DNA from: JACVRW01 sp035650215 | Lineage (GTDB): Bacteria; Actinomycetota; Thermoleophilia; Solirubrobacterales; Thermoleophilaceae | DNA length: 14,872 bases | NCBI GenBank assembly: GCA_035650215.1 | Contig: DASRIC010000025.1 | Coordinates: 1 to 14,872, forward strand | Reading direction: 5' to 3' | Translations under genes and position numbers: made by a program | Notes under the pieces: generated by a model | What the model was told of the DNA's origin: nothing | The model's input: the letters and a program-made list of their open reading frames with translations, nothing else | Databases searched by the model: none | In this document: positions 5,993 to 13,357 of the stretch, piece after piece | Layout: each line of letters starts with the position of its first letter | How positions within the stretch are numbered: the first letter of the stretch is position 1

Positions 5993-6886
5993 CTAGCGGC
6001 GCGGCAGTTCGGCCGCCACCAGCCGCGCAATCAGCGCGTAGCCGTCGGTCCGGGCGTGGATGTCGGCCTGGGCGCAGAAGTAGCTGAGCTCGCAGGCGCG
6101 CGCCACGGCAACCGGCACCGTGCCGTAGGGCTGGAGCGTCGTGACCTGCTCGAAGGGCGCGTATGCGCCCGACGCCCTGGTCACGTCGACGAAGCGAGCG
6201 TCCCCCTTGGCGTAGGCCCGCTTCAGGGCGGGGTTGATCAGCGAGCGGAAGGCGAAAACCGACAGCGAGGCCAGGTCGCGGGATGCCTGGTCGCCGTTCA
6301 CCCACAGCCCGAGGATCACGTCGGGATACGTGATACCCACGATCCGCGCGCGGGGCCCGGCGGCGCGGCGCAGGCGCCTCGCGACCACGCTCACGTTCTC
6401 CTCGATCACGGCCACGCCCGCAACGACGCAGCCCACGGGATCGGGGGCGCGCACGCAGGCGGTGATGTCGTTGCCCCCGATCGACACCGTCACAAGTCCG
6501 GTCCTCTGGCGGTTCTTGCGCAGGAAGCCCTCGGCGGCCGCGAGCTGGCTCTGGCCCGGGTAGGAACGGCCGCCCGGGCCGAGCGCCCGGGGCGGGCACC
6601 CCTTGCTGGAGATGATCGAGGTGGTGGTGGCGCCCCCGCAGCCGAAGTTCACGAGCCTGAGCCGGTAGCCGCGGTTCGCCGCCAGAGCGGGAACCTGGTA
6701 GGCGAACCCGTTGCGGGTGTTGCCGTCCTCGCTCGGGACCACGCCGGGCTGGTAGCCCGAGGCGTACGAGTCGCCCAGCGACACGTACAGCTGCTCGGCC
6801 CGCGGCGCGGCGGAGGCCGCGCCCGGGGCGAGAGCGACGGTCGCCAGCACGGCGACGACGAGGGCGACCAGGCGAGTTCGGCTCAT
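5993..6886 (-). CDS. Secreted SGNH/GDSL-family hydrolase
   Basis: A 297-residue esterase or lipase-like enzyme. Residues 1-26 form a signal peptide ending ASA. Block I is SLGDSYASG with nucleophile Ser40; block II has Gly in NFGCGGATT (80-88); block III is IGGNDITAC with Asn139; block V is ADIHARTDGY with Asp275 and His277. Cysteines 83/97, 144/153 and 265/271 could form disulfides, as in secreted actinobacterial SGNH lipases. The start ATG at 6886 sits directly before the hydrophobic signal; upstream in-frame sequence is a shadow of the DoxX gene. It begins 10 bp after the DoxX stop on the same strand, so it is probably the last gene of the sigma-factor operon. Substrate (lipid ester, acetylated glycan) unknown. 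Confidence 0.9.
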   Translation of the reverse strand: MSRTRLVALVVAVLATVALAPGAASAAPRAEQLYVSLGDSYASGYQPGVVPSEDGNTRNGFAYQVPALAANRGYRLRLVNFGCGGATTTSIISSKGCPPRALGPGGRSYPGQSQLAAAEGFLRKNRQRTGLVTVSIGGNDITACVRAPDPVGCVVAGVAVIEENVSVVARRLRRAAGPRARIVGITYPDVILGLWVNGDQASRDLASLSVFAFRSLINPALKRAYAKGDARFVDVTRASGAYAPFEQVTTLQPYGTVPVAVARACELSYFCAQADIHARTDGYALIARLVAAELPRR

Positions 6887-6896
6887 GGCCGCCAGC

Positions 6897-7352
6897 CTAC
6901 GTGTCAAACCCCGGCGCGCGAGCGGAATAGGCGCTCGCGAGCCGCGCGAGGGCCAGCGCACCGAGCAGCAGGCCGAGGTCGCGGAGGGCGATGTCGGCAT
7001 AGCCGCCGACCAGCAGCAGGCTCACGATTATGCCCGCGAGCCAGCCGGCCACCAGCAGGCCGCCGAAGCGAGGGGAGAAGGCGACCACGAGGCCGGCCAC
7101 GATCTCCACGGCGCCAACCATGTACATGGCGTCCTGGGCGCTGCCGGGGATGAGGTCGTTGAACTCGGGCGCCAGGTACTTGGGCCAGTCGCCGATCATC
7201 ACCTCGGCGAACTTGTCGAGGCCGAACACGATCGGCGCCACCGTGAACGCGATGCGCAGCAGCATGAACGCCTGCGCGGCGGGGTCGCGGCGCAGCGCGT
7301 CCGAGCTCGGGATGGGCACCGGCCGAAGAACGCCGGCGAATGCGGTACTCAT
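6897..7352 (-). CDS. DoxX-family membrane protein
   Basis: A 151-residue inner-membrane protein with four predicted helices at about 29-46, 76-93, 97-116 and 122-140, the usual size and layout of DoxX/DoxD-like proteins. The pattern LLRIAFTVAPIVFGLDKF in the first helix is typical of the family. The start ATG at 7352 is fixed by a strong Shine-Dalgarno AAGGAGG 7 bp upstream; the longer open frame upstream is a shadow. Family members include a thiosulfate:quinone oxidoreductase subunit and a mycobacterial partner in a membrane oxidoreductase complex that counters oxidative stress; the role here is not shown. It lies 59 bp after the anti-sigma candidate and 10 bp before the SGNH hydrolase, all on the minus strand. 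Confidence 0.85.
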   Translation of the reverse strand: MSTAFAGVLRPVPIPSSDALRRDPAAQAFMLLRIAFTVAPIVFGLDKFAEVMIGDWPKYLAPEFNDLIPGSAQDAMYMVGAVEIVAGLVVAFSPRFGGLLVAGWLAGIIVSLLLVGGYADIALRDLGLLLGALALARLASAYSARAPGFDT

Positions 7353-7411
7353 GATCGTTCCTCCTTGGGAGACGCTGGTGTTCCTGCTTAGCGCCCCCGG
7401 ACGACCGGACC

Positions 7412-7648
7412 TTACGTCTGCGCTCGTTCCCGCCGGACGAGCTCGCGCAGGCTGTCGTGGTCCTCGCGGCAGGCGGGGCAGCCCTCGAGGTGCGCCCGCA
7501 TGCCCGGAATCAGCTCGTCGGCCTGCTCGCCCTTCACCTCGAGCTCGACGTACTCGTCGAGCCTCTCGAAGCACTCCTCGCAGAGCAGCTCTGGCTCGGC
7601 CGGGCCGAGCATCCGCTTCACCGTGTCGTGACTCATGTGCGTGTCCAT
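7412..7648 (-). CDS. Small Cys/His zinc-finger anti-sigma factor candidate
   Basis: A 78-residue soluble protein with no membrane segment. It has CEEC (Cys23, Cys26) and a ZAS-type H-x3-C-x2-C motif, HLEGCPAC (His53, Cys57, Cys60). Zinc-binding anti-sigma factors of this type hold ECF sigma factors inactive, and some release them when the cysteines are oxidised. The gene starts 2 bp after the stop of the sigma factor gene (ATG 7648; an alternative ATG is at 7636), so it is translationally coupled to its likely partner. It is shorter than membrane anti-sigma factors and closer in size to RsrA-like or zf-HC2 proteins. Function inferred from motif and position. Confidence 0.78.
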   Translation of the reverse strand: MDTHMSHDTVKRMLGPAEPELLCEECFERLDEYVELEVKGEQADELIPGMRAHLEGCPACREDHDSLRELVRRERAQT

Positions 7649-7650
7649 GC

Positions 7651-8376
7651 TCAGTGTTCCACCAGATCATCGAGCGAGAAGCCGCGCCGGGCGAGGTCGG
7701 CGCGGAGCTTTCGCCGCGCGTCGTGAAGTGTCTTGTAGAGCGCGCCGCGGCTCGTGCTCAGCCGCTCGGCCAGCACGTCCAGGGGCACGCCGTTGAGCGT
7801 GAGAGCGACGAGCACTTCGCGCTGGTGCTCGGTGAGACAGTCGTTGATCGAGCGCTCGAGCGCGCTCATCAGGCCACCCAGCTCCACCTGGCTCTCGATG
7901 GTGCGGCCCGGATCGCCCATCAGCGGCCATGCCTCCGGCTCGAGCACCACCTCGCGCTCCTGCCAGGCCCGGCGGCGAAGGCGGACGCCGGCCTCGAGCA
8001 GGGCGAACTTGTACGCCCAGGTGGTGAAGCGACTCGCGCCGCGGTAGTCGTCGAGCTTGGCGAGCACCGCCACGAGCGCGTCGTCCGCGGCCTGCACGGC
8101 GATGTCGTCGAGCTCCTCGCCGCGTACGCGGGCCAGCGCCGCGCGTCGCCGCGCGACCTCGAAGCGGGCCGCGCGCAGCAGCAGCGCGTGCAGGCGCACC
8201 ACGGCTTCTTCGCGCGCGCTGCCCTTGGAGCGGAGCGCATCCAGCCAGGCGCGCGACTCGGCCTTCGCCCGGTCCGGCCCGCCGGCGCCGCCGCCGATGG
8301 GCAGCTGCGAGCTCATGCCGGTGCCGAGGCTAACAGCGCCCCCCACGAGCTCCACGTCCGTGGTCCGAAGCTCCAC
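7651..8376 (-). CDS. ECF-like RNA polymerase sigma factor
   Basis: A sigma-70-family factor of 241 residues from GTG 8376, or 221 from ATG 8316; neither start has a good Shine-Dalgarno. An upstream in-frame TAA limits the choice. Region 2 is about residues 58-138, with DDIAVQAADDALVAVLAKLDDY (given in part: DDALVAVLAKLDDY) and the -10 recognition part RGASRFTTWAYKFALLEA. Region 4 is about 180-228: LTEHQREVLVALTLNGVPL, then the helix-turn-helix DVLAERLSTSRGALYKTLHDARRKL. There is no region 3, as in ECF factors. The N-terminus has a glycine-rich extension of about 35 residues. The anti-sigma candidate follows directly, with DoxX and SGNH genes behind it, which are probable targets or operon members. 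Confidence 0.88.
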   Translation of the reverse strand: MELRTTDVELVGGAVSLGTGMSSQLPIGGGAGGPDRAKAESRAWLDALRSKGSAREEAVVRLHALLLRAARFEVARRRAALARVRGEELDDIAVQAADDALVAVLAKLDDYRGASRFTTWAYKFALLEAGVRLRRRAWQEREVVLEPEAWPLMGDPGRTIESQVELGGLMSALERSINDCLTEHQREVLVALTLNGVPLDVLAERLSTSRGALYKTLHDARRKLRADLARRGFSLDDLVEH

Positions 8377-8406
8377 GCCTCGTTAGCGACGGCACACGAT
8401 CGTTTC

Positions 8407-8895
8407 TTACTCGAGAGCCGCCGAGGTCGCCTGGGCCAGGTCCGACGGGTCCCGATCGGGCCCGTCGAGCGCCACCAGCGCGGCCCGGACGACGTACGGC
8501 AGGCCGTTCCCGTCGCCGCGGCGCAGCGGGCCCGCCTTGCGGTCGACCAGGAGCGCCGCCATGGCCGCACCCCGAGCCGTGATGGGCTCGCCGTCCCGTA
8601 GCCGGGAGACGAGCTCCATCAGGTCGTCGGCGCTGCGGTGGATCGCCGCGTGGCGCGCCCTCGTCTTCTTCCTGAACGCACCGAAGTTCGAGCGGCGGGC
8701 ATCGCCGAGGAGGGTCACGAGCCGGTTGGCGAGGCGGGCCCGCTCGTCAGGGGACACGAGCCGGCCGGCCCTCCGGCCGAGCTCGGCGCTCGCGGCCGTG
8801 TCGGCGCCGCGCGCGAGGTCGTGGTCAAGGACGCCGCGCTCCCGGCGAGCGGGCTTCGGCTGGACCTTCGGGACAGTGACGATTCCGCTGGGCAT
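8407..8895 (-). CDS. Unknown helical soluble protein upstream of sigma factor
   Basis: A 162-residue protein with no signal peptide or membrane segment. The start at ATG 8895 is preferred to the longer frame from 8934 because AGGAGG lies 5 bp upstream of it. Residues 1-30 are basic and Pro-rich and probably disordered. Residues 35-120 look alpha-helical, with LVSPDERARLANRLVTLLG, RKKTRARHAAIHRSADDLMEL and VSRLRDGEPITARGAAMAALL. The last pattern resembles small helical proteins of unknown function found in many actinobacteria (a stretch for Leu/Arg-rich helix, then a 'pi-x-RG-x-A' turn), a weak memory-based match. It ends 30 bp before the sigma factor gene on the same strand and could be its first operon partner. 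Confidence 0.75.
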   Translation of the reverse strand: MPSGIVTVPKVQPKPARRERGVLDHDLARGADTAASAELGRRAGRLVSPDERARLANRLVTLLGDARRSNFGAFRKKTRARHAAIHRSADDLMELVSRLRDGEPITARGAAMAALLVDRKAGPLRRGDGNGLPYVVRAALVALDGPDRDPSDLAQATSAALE

Positions 8896-8918
8896 GTCCG
8901 CCTCCTCATGACGGGGTG

Positions 8919-8947
8919 TATCTATCCCTCGCATCGTCGCCCCGGCA
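8919..8947 (-). promoter_or_regulatory. Possible promoter of the 8895 gene and sigma operon
   Basis: On the minus strand TAGATA (8924-8919) is a fair -10 box, 17 bp after TGCCGG (8947-8942), a weak -35 box. A start near 8911 would give a leader of about 15 bases containing the AGGAGG site. This is the only gap of the sigma operon with a recognisable -10 box. Confidence 0.35.
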
Positions 8948-9000
8948 GGTCCTCGCGCCCATGGGTCGCAATGCCCAAAGGCCGGTATTTTTCGCGTCTT

Positions 9001-9660
9001 CTAAGGGACCACGAGCCCCCGCCGAATCGCGTAGCGGGTCAGCTCCACGCGATTGCGCATTCCGAGCTTCTCGAGCACGTTGGCGCGGTGGCGGTCGACC
9101 GTCTTCTTGCTGATGAACAGCTGCTCCGCGATCTCCTCGCTCGTGAGCCCCTCGGCGATCAGCTTGACCACCTCGAGCTCGCGCGGGCTCAGCGGGTCCT
9201 CCGGCGTGGTCTCGCCGCGGCTGGCGCGGTCGAGGTAGTCGCGGACCAGCGCCCTGACCGCGTTCGGGTAGAGGAACGGCTCGCCGCGCATGGTGGCCCG
9301 GCAGGCCTCGATCAGGTCGCGGTTCGCAACCGACTTGAGCACATAGCCCGAGGCCCCGGACTTGAGCGCCTCGAAAAAGTACTGCTCGTTGTCGTGCATC
9401 GAGAGGATGAGCACGCGCAGCTCGGGCTTGCGCCGCGACAGCTCGCGCGCGGCCTGCAGCCCCGTCATGCGCGGCATCGTCACGTCCAGCACCGCGAGGT
9501 CCACGTCGTCGGAGAGGGCGAGCTCCACCGCCTCGGCGCCGTCGCCGGCCTGCGCCACGACCTCGAGGTCGGGCGCCGAGTCGAGCACCAGCCGCAGGCC
9601 GTCGCGCACCACGGCGTGGTCGTCCGCGAGCAGGATCCTCGTCTTCAGCGGAACGGTCAT
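9001..9660 (-). CDS. NarL/LuxR-family response regulator
   Basis: A 219-residue DNA-binding response regulator. The receiver domain (about 7-122) has Asp13/Asp14 in LLADDHAVVRDGL, phosphorylation site Asp59 in LAVLDVTMPRMTGLQA, Ser87 and Lys109 in GYVLKSV. A LuxR-type helix-turn-helix (about 155-215) has LSPRELEVVKLIAEGLTSEEIAEQLF, then ISKKTVDRHRANVLEKLG. The architecture and length are standard. Its ATG overlaps the stop of the upstream kinase gene by 4 bp (ATGA), so the pair is translationally coupled, kinase first. Targets cannot be read from this window. Confidence 0.94.
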   Translation of the reverse strand: MTVPLKTRILLADDHAVVRDGLRLVLDSAPDLEVVAQAGDGAEAVELALSDDVDLAVLDVTMPRMTGLQAARELSRRKPELRVLILSMHDNEQYFFEALKSGASGYVLKSVANRDLIEACRATMRGEPFLYPNAVRALVRDYLDRASRGETTPEDPLSPRELEVVKLIAEGLTSEEIAEQLFISKKTVDRHRANVLEKLGMRNRVELTRYAIRRGLVVP

Positions 9661-10643
9661 GCGCCTCCACCCTCGACCGGGACCGTGAAGCGCACAACGG
9701 TGCCGGTACCGGGACCGGACTCGATCGAGAGCCGGCCGCCCACCAGCAGCGCCCGTTCGCGCATTCCCGCGATTCCCGCCGTGGCGGGTGGCAGCGTGGC
9801 GGGCATCCCGCGACCGTCGTCGGTCACGACGAGCGCCACCGCGCGCGGATTCGCCGTGAGCGACACGGTCGCGCGCTCCGCGCCCGAGTGCCGAAGCGCG
9901 TTCGTAAGGCCCTCCTGGGCGATGCGATAGATCACGAGCTCGATATCCGGCGAGAGTGCCGGCAGCTTGGATTGGAGGTGGCGGTCCACGCGGAGGCCCT
10001 CCTGCGCCTCCACCCGCCGGCAGAGGGCGATCAGCGCGTTCACGAGGCCGAGGTCGTCGAGCGCCTCGGGTCGCAGCTCGCGGGCGATCCGCCGCACCTC
10101 GTCGAGGCTCTCCCGTACCGCCTCGGCCACCCGGCGGAGCTCCCGCCGCGTGGAGGCCTCGTCGCCGTCCGCGGCCCGCTCAGCCTGGAGGGTGACCGCC
10201 GTGAGCGTCTGCCCGATCTCGTCGTGCAGCTCGCGGGCCACCCGCAGCCGTTCCGCCTCCTGTGCAGCCAGGGCGGCCCGGGCGGCCTCGCGCCGGGCGC
10301 CCTCCAGCCGCTCCAGCATCGCATTGAAGGCGTCCGCGAGCGCCTGGCCCTCGGCGCTGCGCATGTGAACCCCGGACAGGCGCCGGCCCGGCCGATCGGG
10401 ATCGATCGAGCCCATCAGGTTCGTGAGCTCGAAGAGCGGGGACAGCACGCGGCGCAGCAGCACCAAATTCAGCGCCAGCAGCGCGAGGAAGCCGGCCAAG
10501 AGCAGCGCGAACTGCCCGGTCTTGATCGGTGCGTCGATGGTGATCGGGCTGAACGTGAGCAGCAGCAGCGCCACGACCAGCACGGCCGCGTTGGCGAGAA
10601 ATACCAACCAGAGCAGCGACGGCCCGCGTCGCGGGGGGCCCAC
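9657..10643 (-). CDS. NarX/DegS-type sensor histidine kinase (HisKA_3)
   Basis: A membrane histidine kinase paired with the NarL-type regulator. From GTG 10643 (328 aa): membrane helices about 12-33 and 45-64, separated by a very short loop, so there is no large external sensor; then HAMP-like and coiled linker (65-135). HisKA_3 has His140 in RVARELHDEIGQTL. The ATP-binding domain has N248 in AQEGLTNALRHS, DDGRGM (275-280), GIAGMRERA (290-298) and GTGT (312-315). The start is uncertain: the frame is open to an ATG at 10871 (404 aa), but that extension crosses the zinc-ribbon gene and has weaker GC3. No in-frame start lies close behind the GGGAGGGGGG sequence near 10745. The short sensor suggests it detects membrane or cytoplasmic signals, as LiaS/DesK-like kinases do. 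Confidence 0.88.
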   Translation of the reverse strand: MGPPRRGPSLLWLVFLANAAVLVVALLLLTFSPITIDAPIKTGQFALLLAGFLALLALNLVLLRRVLSPLFELTNLMGSIDPDRPGRRLSGVHMRSAEGQALADAFNAMLERLEGARREAARAALAAQEAERLRVARELHDEIGQTLTAVTLQAERAADGDEASTRRELRRVAEAVRESLDEVRRIARELRPEALDDLGLVNALIALCRRVEAQEGLRVDRHLQSKLPALSPDIELVIYRIAQEGLTNALRHSGAERATVSLTANPRAVALVVTDDGRGMPATLPPATAGIAGMRERALLVGGRLSIESGPGTGTVVRFTVPVEGGGA

Positions 10644-10786
10644 GGGCGCGGCACTCGCATCGAGTGGCGGTCTGGCGGCGGATGGTGTCGTGGTCAACGG
10701 CTCGGCCCGATCGAGGCTGTCCGTGACAGTCCACCAGAACCCCCCTCCCTGCGCCCGCTCGGGCCGCGCCCGCGACCCGCGCGCGA

Positions 10787-10960
10787 TCAAGTGCCGGTTG
10801 GGGCGCGCTCCGTGGGTGTCCGAGCGGCGGTGGAGCGCAGGGGTCTCAGGTCGACCCCGCACATTGCGCATGCGTCGGCGCCCTAGGGCACCCGCTCCAA
10901 GCACTGCGGGCAGCGCTCGCGATCGTCCGCGATGGTCGCCTTGCGTCGAAACAGGCCCAT
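10787..10960 (-). pseudogene. Double-CxxC zinc-ribbon protein interrupted by amber codon 26
   Basis: From ATG 10960, with GAGGAGG 4 bp upstream, the frame reads MGLFRRKATIADDRERCPQC and continues to Pro25, where a TAG at 10885-10883 stops it. Without changing frame the sequence then continues GADACAMCGVDLRPLRS and runs to TGA at 10789-10787. The two halves give C17-x2-C20 and C31-x2-C34, spaced as in a zinc ribbon, so the intact product would be a 57-residue protein with a basic N-terminus. A single base change (for example GAG to TAG) accounts for the break. It may be a recent pseudogene, a sequence error or a suppressed stop. It is preceded by a terminator after the 11045 gene, so it probably has its own promoter. 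Confidence 0.72.
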
Positions 10961-11021
10961 GCGGCCTCCTCTCGTGGTCCGGAGCGGTGATGATCGCCCG
11001 GGTACGCCCGTGCGCCCATAC

Positions 11022-11041
11022 ACAAAAGACCCCATTCGGGG
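11022..11041 (-). terminator. Intrinsic terminator after the five-helix membrane protein gene
   Basis: On the minus strand CCCC-GAAT-GGGG (11041-11030) is followed at once by TCTTTTGTG. The short G+C stem and T-rich tail begin 3 bp after the TGA at 11047-11045, a good place for an intrinsic terminator. The stem is only 4-5 bp. Confidence 0.5.
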
Positions 11042-11044
11042 CTG

Positions 11045-11746
11045 TCAGCGCGTGTCGCCCGGCTCGAGCGGCCCGAGGTCCGGCACGCCGCCGCTCCACA
11101 CGGCCTCGGGGGCCGGTGGCGGGTAGGTGGGGGTCGCGGCGCGGTCGTCGGCACCCGCGCGGCGCATGTGCCGGTACCAGCGGTGGTAGAGGGGAGCGAG
11201 GAGCACCGCCAGCGCGACGAGGATCGCCAGGCCCGCCAGCATCCAAAGGTGACGCCGCAGCGGCTCGAAGCCGGAATCCGCCAGCGCGGCAAGCCCGGCC
11301 AGCGCGATCGACAGGAGGATGCTCAGGTAGTAGTCGCGCGGGAAGCGCCAGAGCCACGGGACCTCGAACCACCAGACGTTGCCGCGTTTGAAGCGGCGGA
11401 CGGTGTAGGCCGGGTTCATCACAAACCACAGGTAGTCCCAGACGACGGCGATCACGAAGTAGGTGGCGATCGTGCGCAGCTCGCCGGCGAGTGTCCAATC
11501 CACCCCCATCGCGTACGGCAGGTGGAGCACGAGCATCGGGATCGTGAAGGCATAGACGTGGTAGCCGGTGAGCGGCCGGTGGCCCATCACCACTCCGTAC
11601 ACCTTTCCGACCCGGCCGCGCTTCAGGAACCAGGTGGGCAATCGCTCAGCCCAGCCGACGCCGCCCTCGATCTCGATTTCGATCCCCGCGAGCCCGAACG
11701 ACCAGAGGAACAGCAGCAGCGTCCGGCCGATCTCGAGCTCGCTCAC
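11045..11746 (-). CDS. Five-helix membrane protein of unknown function
   Basis: A 233-residue integral membrane protein. Hydrophobic segments are at about 5-22, 62-80, 92-111, 139-157 and 166-186. The loops hold many aromatic and charged residues that look conserved: GIEIEIEGGVGWAERLPTW after the first helix, VVWDYLWFVMNPAYTVRRFK around 101-120, and NVWWFEVPWLWRFPRDYY before the fourth helix. The C-terminus (195-233) is a Pro/Gly-rich cytoplasmic tail. The Trp/Glu/Asp-rich intramembrane borders could bind a ligand or metal, but I do not recognise the family. The start is GTG 11746, 2 bp after the stop of the 11749 gene, so the two are an operon. A terminator hairpin follows the stop. Confidence 0.85.
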   Translation of the reverse strand: MSELEIGRTLLLFLWSFGLAGIEIEIEGGVGWAERLPTWFLKRGRVGKVYGVVMGHRPLTGYHVYAFTIPMLVLHLPYAMGVDWTLAGELRTIATYFVIAVVWDYLWFVMNPAYTVRRFKRGNVWWFEVPWLWRFPRDYYLSILLSIALAGLAALADSGFEPLRRHLWMLAGLAILVALAVLLAPLYHRWYRHMRRAGADDRAATPTYPPPAPEAVWSGGVPDLGPLEPGDTR

Positions 11747-11748
11747 TA

Positions 11749-12147
11749 CTACCGGCTGCCCCCGGTCGAGTCCCCGAGCTCCGTGATCGCAGCCACGGCG
11801 ACCATCTCCGGGGTGACCTCGACCGGCAACCGCGCGGCGCCGACGGCGCCGAGGAGGGTGAGGGCCGCCGCGTGAAGCCTGCGGCCGGTCTCGGTCGCGG
11901 CCCTGTCGAGCAGCTCGTCGCGCACCTCGTCCGGCAGGCCCTCGAGGTGCGCCTGGGCCATCGCGGCTCCTCCGTCTGGCGACTCCTCGATGCCTTCGAG
12001 CAGCGCATCGTCGGCGTTCGGCGCCATGTCGCCGAGCGCCACCTGGCGCACCATGAAGCGCCCGAACGCCTCGGAGGCGTCCGAGTCCAGCACCTTCCCC
12101 ATCAACGCCTTGAGCTCCGGGGCGCCTGGCTTGTCTCTCTCACCCAT
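11749..12147 (-). CDS. Unknown small soluble protein upstream of membrane protein
   Basis: A 132-residue acidic protein from ATG 12147 (a GTG at 12171 would add 8 residues). No membrane segment, signal or known motif is visible. It is Ala/Glu/Leu-rich and probably helical: APELKALMGKVLDSDASEAFGRFMVRQ near the N-terminus, then LEGLPDEVRDELLDRAATETGRRL in the middle and VTPEMVAVAAITELGDS at the end. It ends 2 bp before the GTG of the membrane protein gene, so the two are tightly coupled and may act together. The divergent permease gene starts 102 bp away. Function unknown. Confidence 0.8.
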   Translation of the reverse strand: MGERDKPGAPELKALMGKVLDSDASEAFGRFMVRQVALGDMAPNADDALLEGIEESPDGGAAMAQAHLEGLPDEVRDELLDRAATETGRRLHAAALTLLGAVGAARLPVEVTPEMVAVAAITELGDSTGGSR

Positions 12148-12191
12148 CGCCTCGCTGCCGGAGGATGCCACAGCGCGGCGCCGGGGCCGAG

Positions 12192-12217
12192 CCTGCCAAC
12201 GCCTCCGCGCCGGCAGG
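12192..12217. promoter_or_regulatory. Dyad in the divergent gap between 12147 and 12249
   Basis: CCTGCC (12192-12197) and GGCAGG (12212-12217) are inverted copies with 14 bp between them, in the only region available for the promoters of both divergent genes. It may be an operator; the match is short in GC-rich DNA. Confidence 0.2.
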
Positions 12218-12248
12218 ATGACGAGCGCCCGGCGCGAAGCGCACTAGC

Positions 12249-13310
12249 GTGCCGCCCGAAACGCGCCGTGTCGAGGTCGTGTTCTCCGCCTGGACGGTCG
12301 GGAGCGGCCTCCTCCTCGCCCTGCTCGTCTTCCTCTGCGTGGTGGCGATCGACGCGCTGCTGGCGATCCTCCTCGCGCTGGTGCTCGCGCTCGGCCTGGA
12401 TCCGCCCGTGTCGGCACTCGTCCGGCGCGGGGTAGCTCGCGGCAAGGCCGCGCTCCTCGTGATCGGAGGGCTCTTCCTGGCCCTCGCGATGATCGTGATC
12501 TGGGCGGTGGCCCCGATCTGGGAGGACATCCGTGAGCTGCTGGCCGACCTCCCGGGCTACATCGAGGAGCTCGAGGACACGCCCGGCTTCGAGCAGCTCT
12601 CCCAGAACACCGACGTGGTGCACAAGGCCAAGGAGCTGGCGGCGGACGCCGCGCGCTCGATTCCCGAGGCCGCCTCGGCGCTGCTCGGGATCACCGGCGG
12701 GCTCGTGGGCTCGGTCCTGTCGGTGGTCACGCTGACGTTCCTGACGCTGTTCCTCCTGATCGGCCTGCCCGACCTGCGCCGGTCGGCGCTCGAGCTGCTC
12801 GCGCCAGCCCAGGCGGCTCACATCGACTCGGTGATCGACGAGGTGACAGGCGTGATCTCCTCGTCGCTGATCGGGAACGTGGCCATCTCGGTGATCGCGG
12901 GGAGCGTGGTCGGCGTGACCGCGTGGCTGATCGGCGCGCCCTTCCCGGTGGCGCTGGCGGTGATCGTCGGGGTGTTCGACCTCATCCCGCAGATCGGCTC
13001 GCTTATCGCGGCCATCATCGTCTGCCTCATCACGCTGGCCGTCGCGGGGCTCGCGCCCGCGCTGGCGCTGGCCGTGGTGATCCTCATCTACCAGCAGGTC
13101 GAGAACTACCTGGTTCAGCCCGCCGTCTACCGCACGGCGATATCGCTTTCCGGCTTCACCACGATCGCGAGCGTGATGCTCGGCGGCGCCGTGCTGGGCG
13201 TGGTGGGAGCGATCCTGGCAGTGCCGGTGGCGGGCTCGGTCAAGGTGATCGTCCGCGAGCTCACGAAGCCGCGCCGCGAGCGCATGGCGGCCATGCGCGC
13301 CGAGGCCTAG
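12249..13310 (+). CDS. AI-2E/PerM-family permease
   Basis: A 353-residue polytopic membrane protein. Helices lie at about 15-35, 36-52, 67-90, 150-173, 208-230, 232-262, 264-283 and 305-335, with a cytoplasmic or periplasmic helical part at 92-140. Family landmarks are VFDLIPQIGSLIA (242-254), the IYQQVENYLVQPAVYR element (280-295) and GGAVLGVVGAILAVPVA (312-328). Members export or take up small compounds (autoinducer-2 export, Na+/H+ antiport and others); the substrate here is unknown. The start is GTG 12249, 1 bp after an in-frame-independent TAG; no Shine-Dalgarno is obvious. The small gene at 13358 follows after 47 bp. Confidence 0.9.
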   Translation: MPPETRRVEVVFSAWTVGSGLLLALLVFLCVVAIDALLAILLALVLALGLDPPVSALVRRGVARGKAALLVIGGLFLALAMIVIWAVAPIWEDIRELLADLPGYIEELEDTPGFEQLSQNTDVVHKAKELAADAARSIPEAASALLGITGGLVGSVLSVVTLTFLTLFLLIGLPDLRRSALELLAPAQAAHIDSVIDEVTGVISSSLIGNVAISVIAGSVVGVTAWLIGAPFPVALAVIVGVFDLIPQIGSLIAAIIVCLITLAVAGLAPALALAVVILIYQQVENYLVQPAVYRTAISLSGFTTIASVMLGGAVLGVVGAILAVPVAGSVKVIVRELTKPRRERMAAMRAEA

Positions 13311-13357
13311 ACGGTCGACACGCCGGCCGGCGCCGGATCGGTCACACTCCGGCCCCC

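Noticed and set aside
5578..6030. Minus-strand 150-residue frame over the cupin gene
   Set aside because: The plus strand carries an intact cupin with all metal ligands, so the opposite frame is a shadow.
7364..7385. GGAAC near the DoxX start as an ECF -35 box
   Set aside because: No matching CGTT/CGTC-type -10 box at 16-17 bp; only a CGTCT 6 bp away, which is too close.
9657..11498. 613-residue version of the HisKA_3 kinase
   Set aside because: The N-terminal part is antisense-frame shadow of the membrane protein gene at 11045-11746 and of the zinc-ribbon gene; the membrane helices and catalytic domains start after about 10643.
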